14,735 bases of DNA from Methanobacteriota archaeon (GTDB lineage Archaea > Thermoplasmatota > E2 > DHVEG-1), in assembly GCA_903930505.1 (NCBI GenBank), contig CAIYYQ010000307.1:1-14735 (forward strand), given 5' to 3'. The notes under the pieces are model-generated. The model worked only from the letters and a program-made list of their open reading frames with translations, searched no databases and was not told the origin of the DNA. Within the stretch, counting starts at the first letter, position 1. Each line of letters starts with the position of its first letter. The position numbers were made by a program, and so were the translations under genes. Positions 13,506-14,735 of the stretch are shown piece after piece.

Positions 13506-14735
13506 ATGGGGAAAACCATCATTCAAAAAATCTTTGAGCACCATTCAGAAAGCAAAGCAAACGTTGACGACATCATCGACGTCACAATCGATGTGCGGGC
13601 AGCTCGGGATTTCGGCGGGGCAAACGTCGTCAAACACCTAGAAAAATATAACCTCCCTGTTGATGACCCTAAAAAAACCTTTTTTACGTTTGACTGCAAC
13701 CCAGGCGGCTGCGATCAGAAATACGCGGCAAACCAGCATCTCTGCAGGCTTTTTGCACGACAACATGACATCACTGTGTACGACATGAATAAAGGCATAG
13801 GAACCCATCTTGCGTTTGAAGAAGGGCTTGTATCACCTGGGGACACGTTTGTGTCTACTGATTCCCATGCGAACATCCTTGGTGCAGTAGGTGCGTTTGG
13901 TCAAGGAATGGGTGATAACGACATCGCACATGCGTTTGCCTATGGGAAAATCTGGTTCAAAGTTCCCCCAACCATAAAAATCATCCTGAACGGAAAACCA
14001 TCGAAATATGCATCAGCCAAAGACGTCGTATTAAAAATGACTAAAGATCTTGGAGCAAATGGGCTGCTTGGGTACGCAGCAGAAATCTACGGGGAATACG
14101 TAGACTCGCTTTCGCTTGACGGACGTCTGACGATTGCATCTATGGCAACAGAGATGGGCGGCATCATTATTTTGTTCACTCCGAATAAGGAAATCATTCA
14201 GTTTTATAAGAAAACATGTGGGAAAACAATAACACCTGTTGTTGCAGACTCTGATGCAGTATACGAAAAAACAATAGAGATAGACATAGGTGATTTTTCG
14301 TTGCAGGTCTCCCGGCCTGGACACCCGGAGGATGTAGTTTCTCTTCAGGAGGTGAAGGGAACGGTTCTTGATTCAGGGTTCATCGGGTCATGTACCAATG
14401 GGAGAATGGAGGATATGCGTGCTGCCGCAAAAATCCTCAAAGGGAAAAAAATAGCACCAGGGCGAATCCTAAAGATTGTTCCAGCAACAGATACTGTTTG
14501 GAAGTTATGCCTGAAAGAAGGCCTTGTTCAAATATTTAAAGATTCTGGTGCCTTGGTTGGTTCCGCTGGATGCGCTGGATGCGCAGCAGGGCAAATTGGA
14601 CAAACCGGGGAAGGAGAAATCACGATTTCAACAGGAAACAGAAACTTTGTAGGAAAACAGGGTAAAGGCGACATCTATCTTGCATCCCCAGCAACTGTTG
14701 CTGCTTCGCTTATTGCAGGTTATATCACGACACCA
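13506..14735 (+). CDS. LeuC/homoaconitase-type hydro-lyase large subunit (runs off the window)
   Basis: The first 410 codons are open to the right edge; family members reach about 415-420, so only the end is missing. Conserved elements: TDSHANILGAVGAFGQGMGD with D119 and H121, DSGFIGSCTNGRMEDM with C296, GSAGCAGCAAGQIG with C356 and C359, and STGNRNFVGKQG with R379. The three cysteines ligate the 4Fe-4S cluster of aconitase-family enzymes. GSCTNGR is the isopropylmalate/homoaconitate form rather than the aconitase form (SCTNTS). It should hydrate and dehydrate a 2- or 3-hydroxy tricarboxylate or malate homologue together with a small subunit, which would probably lie just outside the window. 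The usual Asp-His in the first domain is Asp63-Cys64 (FDCNPGG), and GIGTH replaces the common GIxHQ, which marks a distinct clade. Substrate cannot be decided. A GGAGATGA site sits seven bases before the start. Confidence 0.75.
   Translation, partial: MGKTIIQKIFEHHSESKANVDDIIDVTIDVRAARDFGGANVVKHLEKYNLPVDDPKKTFFTFDCNPGGCDQKYAANQHLCRLFARQHDITVYDMNKGIGTHLAFEEGLVSPGDTFVSTDSHANILGAVGAFGQGMGDNDIAHAFAYGKIWFKVPPTIKIILNGKPSKYASAKDVVLKMTKDLGANGLLGYAAEIYGEYVDSLSLDGRLTIASMATEMGGIIILFTPNKEIIQFYKKTCGKTITPVVADSDAVYEKTIEIDIGDFSLQVSRPGHPEDVVSLQEVKGTVLDSGFIGSCTNGRMEDMRAAAKILKGKKIAPGRILKIVPATDTVWKLCLKEGLVQIFKDSGALVGSAGCAGCAAGQIGQTGEGEITISTGNRNFVGKQGKGDIYLASPATVAASLIAGYITTP

Noticed and set aside
13495..13510. 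ATG at 13495 as start of the last gene
   Set aside because: It is out of frame with the conserved hydro-lyase sequence and lies inside the probable ribosome binding site.

Overview
The window looks like chromosomal DNA of an uncultivated euryarchaeon, most plausibly Thermoplasmata-like (a sediment lineage such as marine benthic group D is a guess). The evidence is an archaeal-type winged-helix regulator, TATA boxes 20-40 nt ahead of starts with short leaders, T-rich terminators, a NosD-type beta-helix protein typical of euryarchaeal secretomes, a Doc-type protein and a RHH/RelE toxin-antitoxin set. There are no rRNA or tRNA genes and no CRISPR array. No marker gene fixes the lineage.

Layout. 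(1) 279-1706 (+): a secreted CrtC/AttH-like lipocalin-fold protein, converging on a small secreted beta-sandwich protein (1820-2230, -). (2) 2383-4498: an accessory stretch with a small zinc-finger protein, a Doc-type protein broken by an in-frame amber codon, an unlisted 37-codon ORF with its own TATA box, and a winged-helix regulator with a 14-bp palindrome over its TATA box. These are separated by a family of degenerate, same-orientation repeats of 23-25 bp period (consensus about TTTCCCATCTGTGTCACCTG) in four arrays and two lone copies. (3) 4988-8143 (-): a secreted NosD-like beta-helix protein and a PD-(D/E)XK nuclease with a four-cysteine Fe-S signature; a repeat array lies just upstream of the nuclease. 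(4) 8439-9165 (+): two tandem ribbon-helix-helix genes followed by a RelE/ParE toxin, with palindromes between TATA box and first start. (5) 9320-13256: exported proteins, namely a membrane-anchored beta-sandwich protein, a large C10 (streptopain-like) protease fused to a second papain-like domain that seems to have lost its catalytic Cys and His, and a membrane-anchored FKBP-type prolyl isomerase. (6) 13506 to the right edge: the large subunit of a LeuC/homoaconitase-type hydro-lyase, incomplete.

The genes do not form one pathway. Secreted proteins (lipocalin-like, beta-helix, protease, isomerase) suggest extracellular polymer or peptide use and folding of exported proteins. The 2.4-9.2 kb part, with its toxin-type genes, nuclease, regulator and repeats, reads as a variable region. 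The most unusual element is the modular repeat family, which I cannot match to a known class. The interrupted Doc gene, the three-gene toxin-antitoxin unit and the protease with a dead second domain are next.
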